Part shown: piece by piece, positions 16,677 through 24,645 of the stretch | How positions within the stretch are numbered: position 1 is the stretch's first letter | How the letters are laid out: each line of letters begins with the position of its first letter | Source: an uncultured bacterium | GTDB lineage: Bacteria > Bacillota_I > Bacilli_A > RFN20 > CAG-826 | Direction of reading: 5' to 3' | DNA length: 64,000 bases | Assembly (NCBI GenBank): GCA_949295325.1 | Contig: CASFKG010000001.1 | Coordinates: 455,928 to 519,927 of the forward strand | Program-made: the position numbers and the translations under genes | Notes under the pieces: model-generated | Database searches by the model: none | What the model was told of the DNA's origin: nothing | What the model saw: the letters and a program-made list of their open reading frames with translations, nothing else

Positions 16677-17206
16677 TAATTTTGAATTTTGTTCAAAGGT
16701 TTATATTCCAGGCCGTTTCAGCTTATATCCCTTTAAAACTAGTCAAGCGAGACGGCCGGTGCCGATTCTCTATTTTTCTTTGCTTAAAAGGTCTTTGCCT
16801 ATGGTCGTTTCATGCGTTTTTTGAATTCACCTAGCTTGACTCTGTTTTTTCTATAAACTCTTTTGCTAATTTTAAAGGTGCTAATACCTTTTTGTTGACT
16901 TTCTTTTTGACCGAATCTTTTGACTCCACCGCTTCTAATATTTTTTAGACTAAACCAAAGAAACTTTTAATTTATTGCCAACGTTGGTAGCAATATTCCG
17001 TTATGCCGGATACTTCGGCAATAATTTGTATAAACAATATTAAATATCCGTTATTTAACAAGTTTTCGATGGAATATCTGACTGTATGATTTTATATAAA
17101 CCGATTCCTCTGGGATTTCTCCTCATATCTTTTTTTTATAAGACCACCCGAGGATTTTCCATTAGCATGACTTAAACATATGAATGCTTATGAGTCTGCT
17201 TCGGTA
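16677..17206. other. AT-rich intergenic stretch without a gene
   Basis: About 530 bp of much lower GC than the flanks, directly downstream of ssrA. Six-frame reading gives no credible protein. Since the 3' end of tmRNA genes is a common integration site, this may be the edge of an old insertion; no integrase or repeated attachment site is visible. Confidence 0.5.
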
Positions 17207-17212
17207 TATAAT
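17207..17212 (+). promoter_or_regulatory. -10 element of nitroreductase gene (leaderless)
   Basis: TATAAT ends 6 nt before the ATG at 17219; no Shine-Dalgarno site. Confidence 0.7.
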
Positions 17213-17218
17213 TTAATT

Positions 17219-17767
17219 ATGGAAACCTTAGATTGTCTTTTAACCAGACGGAGTATCCGTTGCTTCTTGGATAAGGAAGTCGAGAAAGAAAAAATCAGCG
17301 AAATAATCAAAGCCGGTTTATACGGTGCAACGGCAAGGGGAACGCAAAATCCAATCATCCTCGTAATTTCGGAAAAGAAAACGCGTGATTTGATAGGAAA
17401 ATTGAATAATCAAATCCTTGGCGGAAAAGAAGGCAACGACCCTTTCTATGGCGCTCCCGTAATATTGATTGTCCTAGCGCCAACGACTTCCCCAAACCGC
17501 GTTTACGATGGGTCGATCGTATTGGACAACATGATGCTCGCTGCCCATGACCTGGGGCTTGGATCATGTTGGATCCATAGGGCAAAACAAGAATTCGAGA
17601 CAGAGGAAGGGAAGTTCATTTTACAAGAAGCCGGCATCGAAGGGGGCTATGAGGGCATTGGCCACTTGGCCTTAGGATATCCGTCGGGAGAGTCAAATAA
17701 ACCTGTGGAAAGGAAGCACAACAGGGTATTTGAGATATCATCCGAACATTGCGGAAAAATCTTCTAG
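17219..17767 (+). CDS. Nitroreductase family flavoprotein
   Basis: 182 residues from the ATG at 17219, giving METLDCLLTRRSIRCF, the classic FMN-binding N terminus (RRSIR). GTQNPIIL, NMMLAAHDLGLGSCWIH and the C-terminal GHLALGYP are also family motifs. These enzymes reduce nitroaromatics, quinones or flavins with NAD(P)H. The upstream in-frame ATG at 17180 is rejected because the -10 lies between. More AT-rich than the backbone; its 3' end overlaps the convergent ATPase gene by 30 bp. Confidence 0.9.
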   Translation: METLDCLLTRRSIRCFLDKEVEKEKISEIIKAGLYGATARGTQNPIILVISEKKTRDLIGKLNNQILGGKEGNDPFYGAPVILIVLAPTTSPNRVYDGSIVLDNMMLAAHDLGLGSCWIHRAKQEFETEEGKFILQEAGIEGGYEGIGHLALGYPSGESNKPVERKHNRVFEISSEHCGKIF

Positions 17768-18991
17768 ATTTATTAAAATATCTCTTTCATGAATAATTGA
17801 TATACTTTTTTTGACGGTTATTTCAATGGTTGGATCCAGGATTACCAGATAGCGTTGATTCAGTTCTTTTACCGATGCTAACGAACGAAGCTTTTCTTTG
17901 GCTTCTCCATTGGTCGAAGCAAAAGACAGACCAGTCATATTCCCATTCAAAGAACTTATAATAAAGTCAATTGTCCGATGCCCACGGACTCGCTTTTTTC
18001 GTTCATCATAAACCAAACAAGGCACATCTCCCCTAGCTAGTTCATAGCCTTGTTCGATTGCATTGTTATAGAAAAGTGTTTCAAACACCATCGCCTTGGT
18101 AAGAGATCCATCTTTTGCGTTTGCCAATAGAAAACCGGTATCGAACAAGTAAAAAGAACTGGATCCCTCTACATATCTATGGCTTTGGGTGTTGTATACC
18201 TGTAATCGACCGATTAGTCGGTTTTTCAACCAAATTTGAATATATTTTCCTAAGGTATCATCGGAGGAATTAATAGAATATTCCCTATATAAAAATTTCT
18301 GCATGTCGTTAATGCTCAATTCTTGACCGGCTTTTGTAGCCAAAAGAGTAATCAAAGAATAAGCAGCATCCCTATTCTTTATAAGGATCACTTGCCTTAA
18401 CGCAGAAATAAAAACATCCCTTGATAATGACTTTAAAATCTCCTTTTTTGTCTTATGCAAAAAATGATTTTCTATTTGACGATAATGGGTATATGAAATC
18501 GCTAGTGTGTTTCCATCGTTTTTCTTAGCTTCGGTTTTGATGATTTCTCCGATCTGATTAGTGTCCGGGACATCTTGTAAGGTATGAATCCACACTTGTC
18601 CAAAATTAGCTATTTTTGATATCAGTTCATCCCTTTGAGAAACGTTGATTGTTAAGTAAAATACGATGTTTTGTCTCGCCATTCCCATTTTCAATAAATC
18701 AACGATATTAGGGATGTCTACGGCATCATCGATGAGTATGTATTGCAGTTCTTTTCTATTAAGTGCACGTTTAACCTGATCCGTTATTTGGTTAATTGCC
18801 GTTTGCCCTTCTATAAGGCTTGCGTGCCCTTCTATCAGATGAACTTGCCTCGTTTTTATATTTTTCCTTTCAAGTTGGGGGATTAGGATCTCTTTCAAAA
18901 AGGTTGTCTTTCCTGATTTAGGCCAGCCAACGCAGACATGGGTACCTTCCCAATATGATTTTGTGAGAATGTTTGTCCAACCTGTTTTCAT
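17738..18991 (-). CDS. AAA ATPase with DUF4143-like C terminus
   Basis: 417 residues. Walker A GWPKSGKTT (about 22-30), Walker B-like YILIDD (about 84-89), a winged-helix-like middle (about 215-270) and a C-terminal region (about 270-410; FDTGFLLANA, VFETLFYNNA, RTIDFIIS) resembling the nuclease-like DUF4143 domain of the large family of orphan AAA+ proteins spread by horizontal transfer. Role unknown in the family. AT-rich and adjacent to a gene-poor region, so probably acquired. Confidence 0.8.
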   Translation of the reverse strand: MKTGWTNILTKSYWEGTHVCVGWPKSGKTTFLKEILIPQLERKNIKTRQVHLIEGHASLIEGQTAINQITDQVKRALNRKELQYILIDDAVDIPNIVDLLKMGMARQNIVFYLTINVSQRDELISKIANFGQVWIHTLQDVPDTNQIGEIIKTEAKKNDGNTLAISYTHYRQIENHFLHKTKKEILKSLSRDVFISALRQVILIKNRDAAYSLITLLATKAGQELSINDMQKFLYREYSINSSDDTLGKYIQIWLKNRLIGRLQVYNTQSHRYVEGSSSFYLFDTGFLLANAKDGSLTKAMVFETLFYNNAIEQGYELARGDVPCLVYDERKKRVRGHRTIDFIISSLNGNMTGLSFASTNGEAKEKLRSLASVKELNQRYLVILDPTIEITVKKSISIIHERDILINLEDFSAMFG

Positions 18992-19855
18992 TTTATTTCA
19001 CATAGATAATAACTTATAAAAATAGTATTAAACTAGATAAAAACGTATCATTTTTATATATAATGCATTTAATCGTTGTTTCGGATCGAATGTTATTTCG
19101 AAAGAGCCCTTCATCTTTTTAACTTCTACGGTATGGCAGGATTTCTCCTTTGGGATGCCTCGGTCTGTAGTTTTTCTGAATAAATCAACGGAACTTTGTG
19201 AAACCCGCTTTATTGAATTGGTCCACATAATCTTTATTTCTTTCATGTGAATTCTGTTTGTCCAAACCATGTTCCAAGAGCAAACAAATCGCTTAATCAT
19301 GAAGGCATTTGAATGAACAGGGCTTCCCTGGTCTAGGCCGTTTTTCAATTAAGGTAAGCCCGCCTTAGACTAATGCTTTGCGGAGGCCGTTTTTTAAACT
19401 TGTCTTCCCTTACTCTAAGATTTTCTAAATTCTTGAATAATGACAACGGATGTAAGCGTTTATAAAAGCTTGGAACTTTGTACCGACTAAATTTTGCATT
19501 CGCCGGAGAACGGGATTCTATTTTGAATTTAGAAAAAAGTCCGTTTGGGGTTGTATAAACACTTGCTTATAAATTTGGAAGAAGGGAAGGCCGGCTTCCG
19601 ATACGCTAAACCGATATGTTCTATGCGGGTCTAGAAAATAAGCTGTTCTTTTTATCAGGGAGGCGAGAAAGAAGTCTTTGACGAAGATAGCATTCAATAG
19701 TCACCTTGTTGCATCCGGCGTTATTGCCTATTTTGTTTGAAAGTTTCGGTACGTCGATGGTTGTAGAGGTAGGAAAACCGTAAATAGGAAATCGGTTTCT
19801 AAAAGGAAAAACAACGATAAATGCTATGGTTATTAAATATTGTTTAAATAAAATT
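18992..19855. other. AT-rich stretch without a confident gene
   Basis: Short minus-strand frames at 19028-19348 (106 codons) and 19621-19887 (88 codons) exist, but neither has a recognisable domain or a ribosome site. Composition is as in the neighbouring ATPase gene. I see no insertion sequence ends. It may be remnants of a mobile segment. Confidence 0.5.
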
Positions 19856-19926
19856 GAAAGCGCTTTCTTAATTTTCTTGCATTCCAAAATTCACCCTTCC
19901 ATAATCCTAATTAGGAAAGCGGTTTC
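19856..19926 (+). promoter_or_regulatory. Promoter bracketed by two LacI-type operators, glucan lipoprotein gene
   Basis: Operator GAAAGCGCTTTC (19856-19867), then TTGCAT (19877-19882), 17-bp spacer, CATAAT (19900-19905), then operator GAAAGCGGTTTC (19915-19926). Operators start 59 bp apart and flank the core promoter. Same layout at 24513-24581 and 31319-31391. Expected binder: the LacI-family regulator at 28741 or a CcpA-like protein, since the sites also resemble cre elements. Confidence 0.75.
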
Positions 19927-19972
19927 GTAATCGTCCAGATACGACCCTTCCGATTAGGAGGAACTTGTTTCC

Positions 19973-21451
19973 ATGAAAAAGAAAATTGGATTCCTAACCG
20001 TCTTGGCCTCAGGCCTTTTGGTCCTTGCGGCCTGCGGTGGAGAACCAGCCGAATCATCCTCATCCGAACCCGAACCGGAGCCAACTACTTCGTCCACCGA
20101 TCCCGAACCCGAACCGGAGCCGGATCCCGACCCCGACCCCGAACCTTCCACTGGGCATACCAATGTCGATGTTTACTCATTCGACGACCCCGCGCTTGAA
20201 CTGAAGGGCGAAGGGGAAGTAGCGGAAGGACAATTGGCCTATTGGGCAGGTGACGGAGGCGTCGTCAACAGCACTGCCAACGCTGGCGGGACCGTTTCCA
20301 TAAATTTCACGAATTCCACTTGGGCTTTCTATGGAGTCCAGATTTTCTATCGCGCCCCTTATTACGATGCGCCGAATACAGAATGGAATATAAAAGCCAC
20401 CATTAATTCTTCTTCTGCCGGCTCCGTAACCATCAACAGCAAGGTTACGGCCCTCAATGCGGGAGACAATACCCTTGACATCACTGGATCTGCCACCGCC
20501 GGTGGCTCGACCCTCTCGATTCAACTAGGGGTTGATAGCCCACGCTCTTATTTGCCAAATGGAACTATATCGTTGAAGAATATCCAGGTCATCGATACCA
20601 CAAATTCCTATTACTTTGTTGAATTCAAGGCTGAAGACGGCAGTGCCATCGATACTGTCAATGTCCTTTCCGGCGAAACCCTTTGGACTTCTCCCGAAGC
20701 TCCGGCCGCCACTGGCGATGAAATCTTTGCCGGCTGGGCCGACGAAGAAGGCAATATTGTCAACATCGATACCTACGTTCCTACCGAAGATACAGTTTTG
20801 ACTGCCACCTATGCGACTTCCGACACGAAAGTCTCCTACTATGTTGGTGACAAACTCATCGAATCCAAGGATGTCGTTTCCGGAACATCTCTTTCCGTTC
20901 CCGACTACGGCTACGAAGAATTGGGATTCGGCTACGACGACTATGCTTGGTTCACCGATGCGGACTTGACTGACGAATGGAATTTCGCCACCGACACCGT
21001 CAACGGCGATCTGAGTCTCTATGCCGGCATTAGAATCACCCCGAGCGAACTCTTTCAGCTAGAAGGCACCTGGAACCAGGAGACAATCGTCTACGAAGGC
21101 GATGCCTTGGTTTATACCGGCGACCAGGGAGGATGGGCCGAAAGCTGGAACAAGCAGATGAACTTCGCCCCCGTGCCAGTTGGCACCGCCGGAGTCAACT
21201 ACACCATTACCTTCCAATACAAGGCCAATTCCAACTTTACCTACAAGTTATACGACACCGGCAGGTCCATGGATGTCGAAGGTACCATCTTTGCTTGCAC
21301 AGTCAGCGAAGAATGGGTCAATGCGACTATCCCGTTTGCCGGCAATAGCTTTAGCACCAACACCAAACTTACCTTTGAATTCGGTACCCATAACGAGGGC
21401 GGCACCAACGAGTTCAGCATCCGCAACATAGCGCTCAACGCCATTGCCTAA
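19973..21451 (+). CDS. Surface glycan-binding lipoprotein, InlB-type repeats, no catalytic domain
   Basis: 492 residues. Lipobox LAACGG puts it on the outer face of the membrane. An acidic Pro linker (about 28-62) leads to a beta-sandwich-like module (about 65-210), two Listeria-Bacteroides (InlB B) repeats (about 212-345; VEFKAEDGS...FAGWADEEGN and VSYYVGDKL...AWFTDADLTDEW) and a C-terminal jelly-roll-like module (about 350-490, FTYKLYDTGRSMDVEGT) that looks like a carbohydrate-binding module. No glycosidase active-site motif is visible. First gene of the locus, ahead of a GH81 enzyme; by analogy it would hold beta-glucan at the cell surface. AGGAGG ten bases before the ATG. Confidence 0.8.
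   Translation: MKKKIGFLTVLASGLLVLAACGGEPAESSSSEPEPEPTTSSTDPEPEPEPDPDPDPEPSTGHTNVDVYSFDDPALELKGEGEVAEGQLAYWAGDGGVVNSTANAGGTVSINFTNSTWAFYGVQIFYRAPYYDAPNTEWNIKATINSSSAGSVTINSKVTALNAGDNTLDITGSATAGGSTLSIQLGVDSPRSYLPNGTISLKNIQVIDTTNSYYFVEFKAEDGSAIDTVNVLSGETLWTSPEAPAATGDEIFAGWADEEGNIVNIDTYVPTEDTVLTATYATSDTKVSYYVGDKLIESKDVVSGTSLSVPDYGYEELGFGYDDYAWFTDADLTDEWNFATDTVNGDLSLYAGIRITPSELFQLEGTWNQETIVYEGDALVYTGDQGGWAESWNKQMNFAPVPVGTAGVNYTITFQYKANSNFTYKLYDTGRSMDVEGTIFACTVSEEWVNATIPFAGNSFSTNTKLTFEFGTHNEGGTNEFSIRNIALNAIA
20060..20158 (+). repeat. Acidic proline linker repeat (EP/DP)
   Basis: Tandem CCNGAR/CCNGAY codons encode alternating Pro with Glu or Asp after a Ser-rich start. It is a stiff, negatively charged spacer between the membrane anchor and the outer domains. 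Similar linkers occur at 21598-21782 and 39590-39752. Confidence 0.8.
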
Positions 21452-21477
21452 TAGGCATCCTCCTTTCCTCTCCTTTT

Positions 21478-21500
21478 GACCCTTGCTACACGCAGGGGTC
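21478..21500 (+). terminator. Hairpin between lipoprotein and GH81 genes
   Basis: GACCCTTGC and GCAGGGGTC (one G-U) around TACAC, followed by a weak CTTTCT tract. It may act as a partial terminator that sets the ratio of the two products. Confidence 0.45.
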
Positions 21501-21515
21501 CTTTCTGTGATTTGA

Positions 21516-24440
21516 ATGAATATGAAGAAAAAACGGATATTTGCGGGGATATTGCTCCCTCTAGCTATGGTTCTTTCCGCCTGCGGCGGTACCGAACCCT
21601 CTTCTAGCTCATCTGCACCGATTTCACCGGAACCAACTACTTCCGACACTGATACGGAGCCTAATCCCGGCCCGACGACATCATCCACCACTCAGGATAC
21701 CGAACCCGATCCGGATCCAGGGACCGACCCCGAACCTGACCCAGAACCCGACCCCGAACCCGATCCGGATCCAGACGACCCGGTTGTCGATGGTGTCGAG
21801 ATCAAAGGAGCTAACGATGTGGCTTGGGTCAAAGGCAAATATTTCGATCCATTTGCCGGAGTAGAAGCCCTCGCTTCTGATGGCGAAGACATTAGCCGCC
21901 TTCTAAAAGTCAAAGGTTCCGTCAACTATGCTGTAGAAGGGAACTACGAACTCGAGTATTCGATAGATTTCGGCGGCCATAGCCTCACCAAAATCCGTAC
22001 AGTCGACGTTAAATCCGGTTCTATTTCGTCCACTTCCAAAGAGCGGTCCTATGGCGAAAGCAAATCTGTGTCCTTGGGGAGCGGAAGCTACCTTACCGGT
22101 GCAACACCGGCCGTCGCCCATCCGACAACTCCAAACTTCATTGACGGCACTCTTTACAACGAAGGGGCCTTGCCTACCTCAAGCTGGTATTCCGGATTCA
22201 TGTTTCAAAACAACGGAGGCGCGACGACTGCCTATACCAATCCTTTTGCCGTGAAACTCATTGCCGGCCGAGGCGTTTCAATCGGGGCCTTGGAAGATGG
22301 GTATACCAAGCATTCGAAGGTAACCGATACCTTTGGGACCGGCCAGACCATAAGCGACCAGATAAGCGTCAACCAGAACGATTTGATTGTGGGTACCGCC
22401 GATGCTGGAACGAACCTTACCTCCTACTTGCTGGATGCCGACGACGTCAGCGCAACCTTGTCCTATCGTGATAGTGCAAGCGGCGAAGACGAGATAGTCG
22501 TCTCCATGGCCCAAGGCTCCCCATTCGTCTATTTCGATTTCAATTCCGATATTGCCAAAATCGATTTAAGGAACGTTGCCATGAGCGGGGAAAACGTAAC
22601 CGAAATCAGAAGCCTGGATGGCAGATTGGTCGACTCCGCCAATCCGTATACCGGCAATGCAGTCACCGTGCATTTCAGCAGTCTGCATACGGGCTACACC
22701 TTCGACCATTCCACCGGGGCTCTCACGAAGGAGGAATACAAACCGCGTTCCTATCTGATTGTTGCACCGGAAGGCTCCGTTTTCTCTCTAAACGGATCCA
22801 GTTTGTCCATAAACCTCAACGGGCACAACTTCCTTTCCGTCGCCACGCTGAGCAGTCTCGGCGATGCCGATGCCCTTTTGCCCAAAGGCTATGCCTTCAT
22901 CAGGGGAGGCGGCTCTGACTATCGGGTCGATCACGATAATGGGACAGTTGATACCCAGATTTCCTATCAAGTCGAGACCATGCAGGGCGAAGAGGATATC
23001 ACCCCCTATATCGGTCTATTGTCTCATCAGTGGAAAAACACCGGCGACGCCTTGACCGGAATCTCCTACCGTACGATGAGGGGAGACCTCAAGCTCAAAG
23101 AAGGAAATACCATAAATACCTCCATGGAATTCGAGGGATTGCTTCCAACATTCGCCTTACCGGGGGATTTGACCGCGGGCGATGTCGAAGCTATCGAGGA
23201 ATATTTGGGTGAAACCCTGCAGAATAATGCCCCGAGTGCAGATCCCAATGCCTTCATCAATGCCAGCGCGCCATATTGGAATGCCAAGGCCGTTTATCCT
23301 TTGGCTATCGGGGCCCTTATTTCGGAGCAAATCGGAAACGAGGAGCTGAAAGAAGATTTCTTGGAACCCCTGAAGGCCGATTTAATCGATTGGTTTACCT
23401 ATTCGGGCAACGGTGATCCCCGTTACCTTTATTACGACGAGGTATACGGGAGCATGCTTTGGAGCGACGACGCTTTTTCCACCGGCAGTAGGCTTAGCGA
23501 CCACCATTTTACGGCTTCCTACTTCGTATTTGCGTCGGCTGTCCTCTCCTACATGGACGAATCGTTCTTTGAGAATTACGGCGATATGGCCTTGCTTCAG
23601 TTGAAGGACTACCTGAATTACGACAGGAAGGACAGTGACTTCCCTTACTTGAGGGCCTTCGACGTCTATGCCGGCCATAGCTGGGCCGACGGCTTTGGAG
23701 ATACCGGGGACGGCAACAACCAGGAAAGTTCCGGCGAGGCTCTTAATTCGTGGACGGCCGGGTACCTTATGGGAGTCGTCAGCGGCAACATGGATTTGGT
23801 CGATGCCGCTATATACGGCTATACGACCGAGCTCGAGGCCGTAAAACAGTACTGGTTCAACTACGACGGGGACAATTGGCCGGACTCCATGAGCGAGTAC
23901 AACCATGCGCTTGGCATCGTCTGGGGTGGGAAGAACTGCGTCACAACCTGGTTCGGGAATTCCCCGGAATTCATCTACGGTATCCATTGGCTGCCGACAG
24001 GCGAATACCTGACCGGGTACGCGATGGACGAAAACGAGCTTTCGGTCCTCGGGGACATCTATGGAGAAATGGCTTCTAGATGCGGCGGGAAACCGAGAAC
24101 CTGGTTCAGCAACATGTGGGCCATCCGGGCAATGTTCGACCCGGAAGGTGCCCTAAGAGAATTCGATCCCGATGACATAAGGGCCGACGATTACCCGAGC
24201 GAGCTCGCGGGTTCCTTCTATATGGTCAAAGCCCTGTCGTACTTCGGACACAAGGATTCGAGCAGCGATGTCGGGATCGTAAGCGGAATATCCGCCTCTG
24301 TGTACGCTAAGGACGGGAAACACGTGCTCGTGGCCTTTAATCCGAACGGAGAAAGCAAAACGGTACCGGTTACGGTAAACGGTACCGGCCGCGATGTTTC
24401 CATAACCAAACCGGGAATCAGCTGCATATCCTTGGATTAA
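21516..24440 (+). CDS. GH81 endo-beta-1,3-glucanase lipoprotein
   Basis: 974 residues. Lipobox LSACGG, a long acidic Pro linker (about 28-90), an Ig-like module (about 92-165) and a full GH81 catalytic region (about 180-970). Hallmark motifs: DHHFTASYFVFASAVL with Asp662 (expected acid), RAFDVYAGHSWADGFGD, and GNNQESSGEA with Glu737 and Glu741 (expected base region), the same 4-residue spacing as in known GH81 enzymes. It cuts beta-1,3-glucan such as laminarin or yeast/callose-type glucan internally. The start may be 21516 or 21522; there is no good ribosome site, so translation may depend on the upstream gene or on its own unseen promoter. Confidence 0.93.
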   Translation: MNMKKKRIFAGILLPLAMVLSACGGTEPSSSSSAPISPEPTTSDTDTEPNPGPTTSSTTQDTEPDPDPGTDPEPDPEPDPEPDPDPDDPVVDGVEIKGANDVAWVKGKYFDPFAGVEALASDGEDISRLLKVKGSVNYAVEGNYELEYSIDFGGHSLTKIRTVDVKSGSISSTSKERSYGESKSVSLGSGSYLTGATPAVAHPTTPNFIDGTLYNEGALPTSSWYSGFMFQNNGGATTAYTNPFAVKLIAGRGVSIGALEDGYTKHSKVTDTFGTGQTISDQISVNQNDLIVGTADAGTNLTSYLLDADDVSATLSYRDSASGEDEIVVSMAQGSPFVYFDFNSDIAKIDLRNVAMSGENVTEIRSLDGRLVDSANPYTGNAVTVHFSSLHTGYTFDHSTGALTKEEYKPRSYLIVAPEGSVFSLNGSSLSINLNGHNFLSVATLSSLGDADALLPKGYAFIRGGGSDYRVDHDNGTVDTQISYQVETMQGEEDITPYIGLLSHQWKNTGDALTGISYRTMRGDLKLKEGNTINTSMEFEGLLPTFALPGDLTAGDVEAIEEYLGETLQNNAPSADPNAFINASAPYWNAKAVYPLAIGALISEQIGNEELKEDFLEPLKADLIDWFTYSGNGDPRYLYYDEVYGSMLWSDDAFSTGSRLSDHHFTASYFVFASAVLSYMDESFFENYGDMALLQLKDYLNYDRKDSDFPYLRAFDVYAGHSWADGFGDTGDGNNQESSGEALNSWTAGYLMGVVSGNMDLVDAAIYGYTTELEAVKQYWFNYDGDNWPDSMSEYNHALGIVWGGKNCVTTWFGNSPEFIYGIHWLPTGEYLTGYAMDENELSVLGDIYGEMASRCGGKPRTWFSNMWAIRAMFDPEGALREFDPDDIRADDYPSELAGSFYMVKALSYFGHKDSSSDVGIVSGISASVYAKDGKHVLVAFNPNGESKTVPVTVNGTGRDVSITKPGISCISLD
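21598..21782 (+). repeat. Acidic proline linker repeat in GH81 protein
   Basis: Ser/Thr-rich segment followed by repeated Asp-Pro and Glu-Pro pairs, as in the neighbouring lipoproteins. Confidence 0.8.
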
Positions 24441-24454
24441 ACGCGGGAAAATGT

Positions 24455-24495
24455 AAAAGGGGAAGCGACTTTGTTGTAAGCGCTTTCCCTTTTTT
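24455..24495 (+). terminator. Intrinsic terminator after GH81 gene
   Basis: AAAAGGGGAAGCG pairs with CGCTTTCCCTTTT (one G-U), loop 13 nt, then a T run. The 3' arm contains GTAAGCGCTTTC (24476-24487), itself close to the locus operator, so it could double as a binding site. Confidence 0.8.
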
Positions 24496-24512
24496 GATTA
24501 GTTGGAATCGAA

Positions 24513-24581
24513 GAAAACGCTTACAAAGCGATAAAACCTAGTTTTTTTAACAAAAATTCATATAATTGAGAAACCGCTTTC
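24513..24581 (+). promoter_or_regulatory. Promoter bracketed by two LacI-type operators, surface protein gene
   Basis: GAAAACGCTTAC (24513-24524) and GAAACCGCTTTC (24570-24581) lie 57 bp apart and flank a -10 TATAAT (24561-24566); the -35 is poor. The downstream operator begins 3 bp past the -10 and would cover the transcription start. Confidence 0.7.
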
Positions 24582-24645
24582 CTAAAAGTAAATTCATCTC
24601 AGCAAGAGACCCGTTTTGGGCTCTTTGAAAAAGAGGAGAATATAT

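Noticed and set aside
19028..19348. Minus-strand frame of 106 codons in the AT-rich patch
   Set aside because: No ribosome site, no recognisable domain, unusual composition; kept only as a note in the gene-free stretch.
19621..19887. Minus-strand frame of 88 codons with a hydrophobic N terminus
   Set aside because: It ends over an operator and lacks a ribosome site; the hydrophobic stretch is expected by chance in AT-rich DNA.
24476..24487. Eighth operator copy GTAAGCGCTTTC
   Set aside because: It lies inside a terminator stem, which explains its sequence; not counted as an operator without further evidence.
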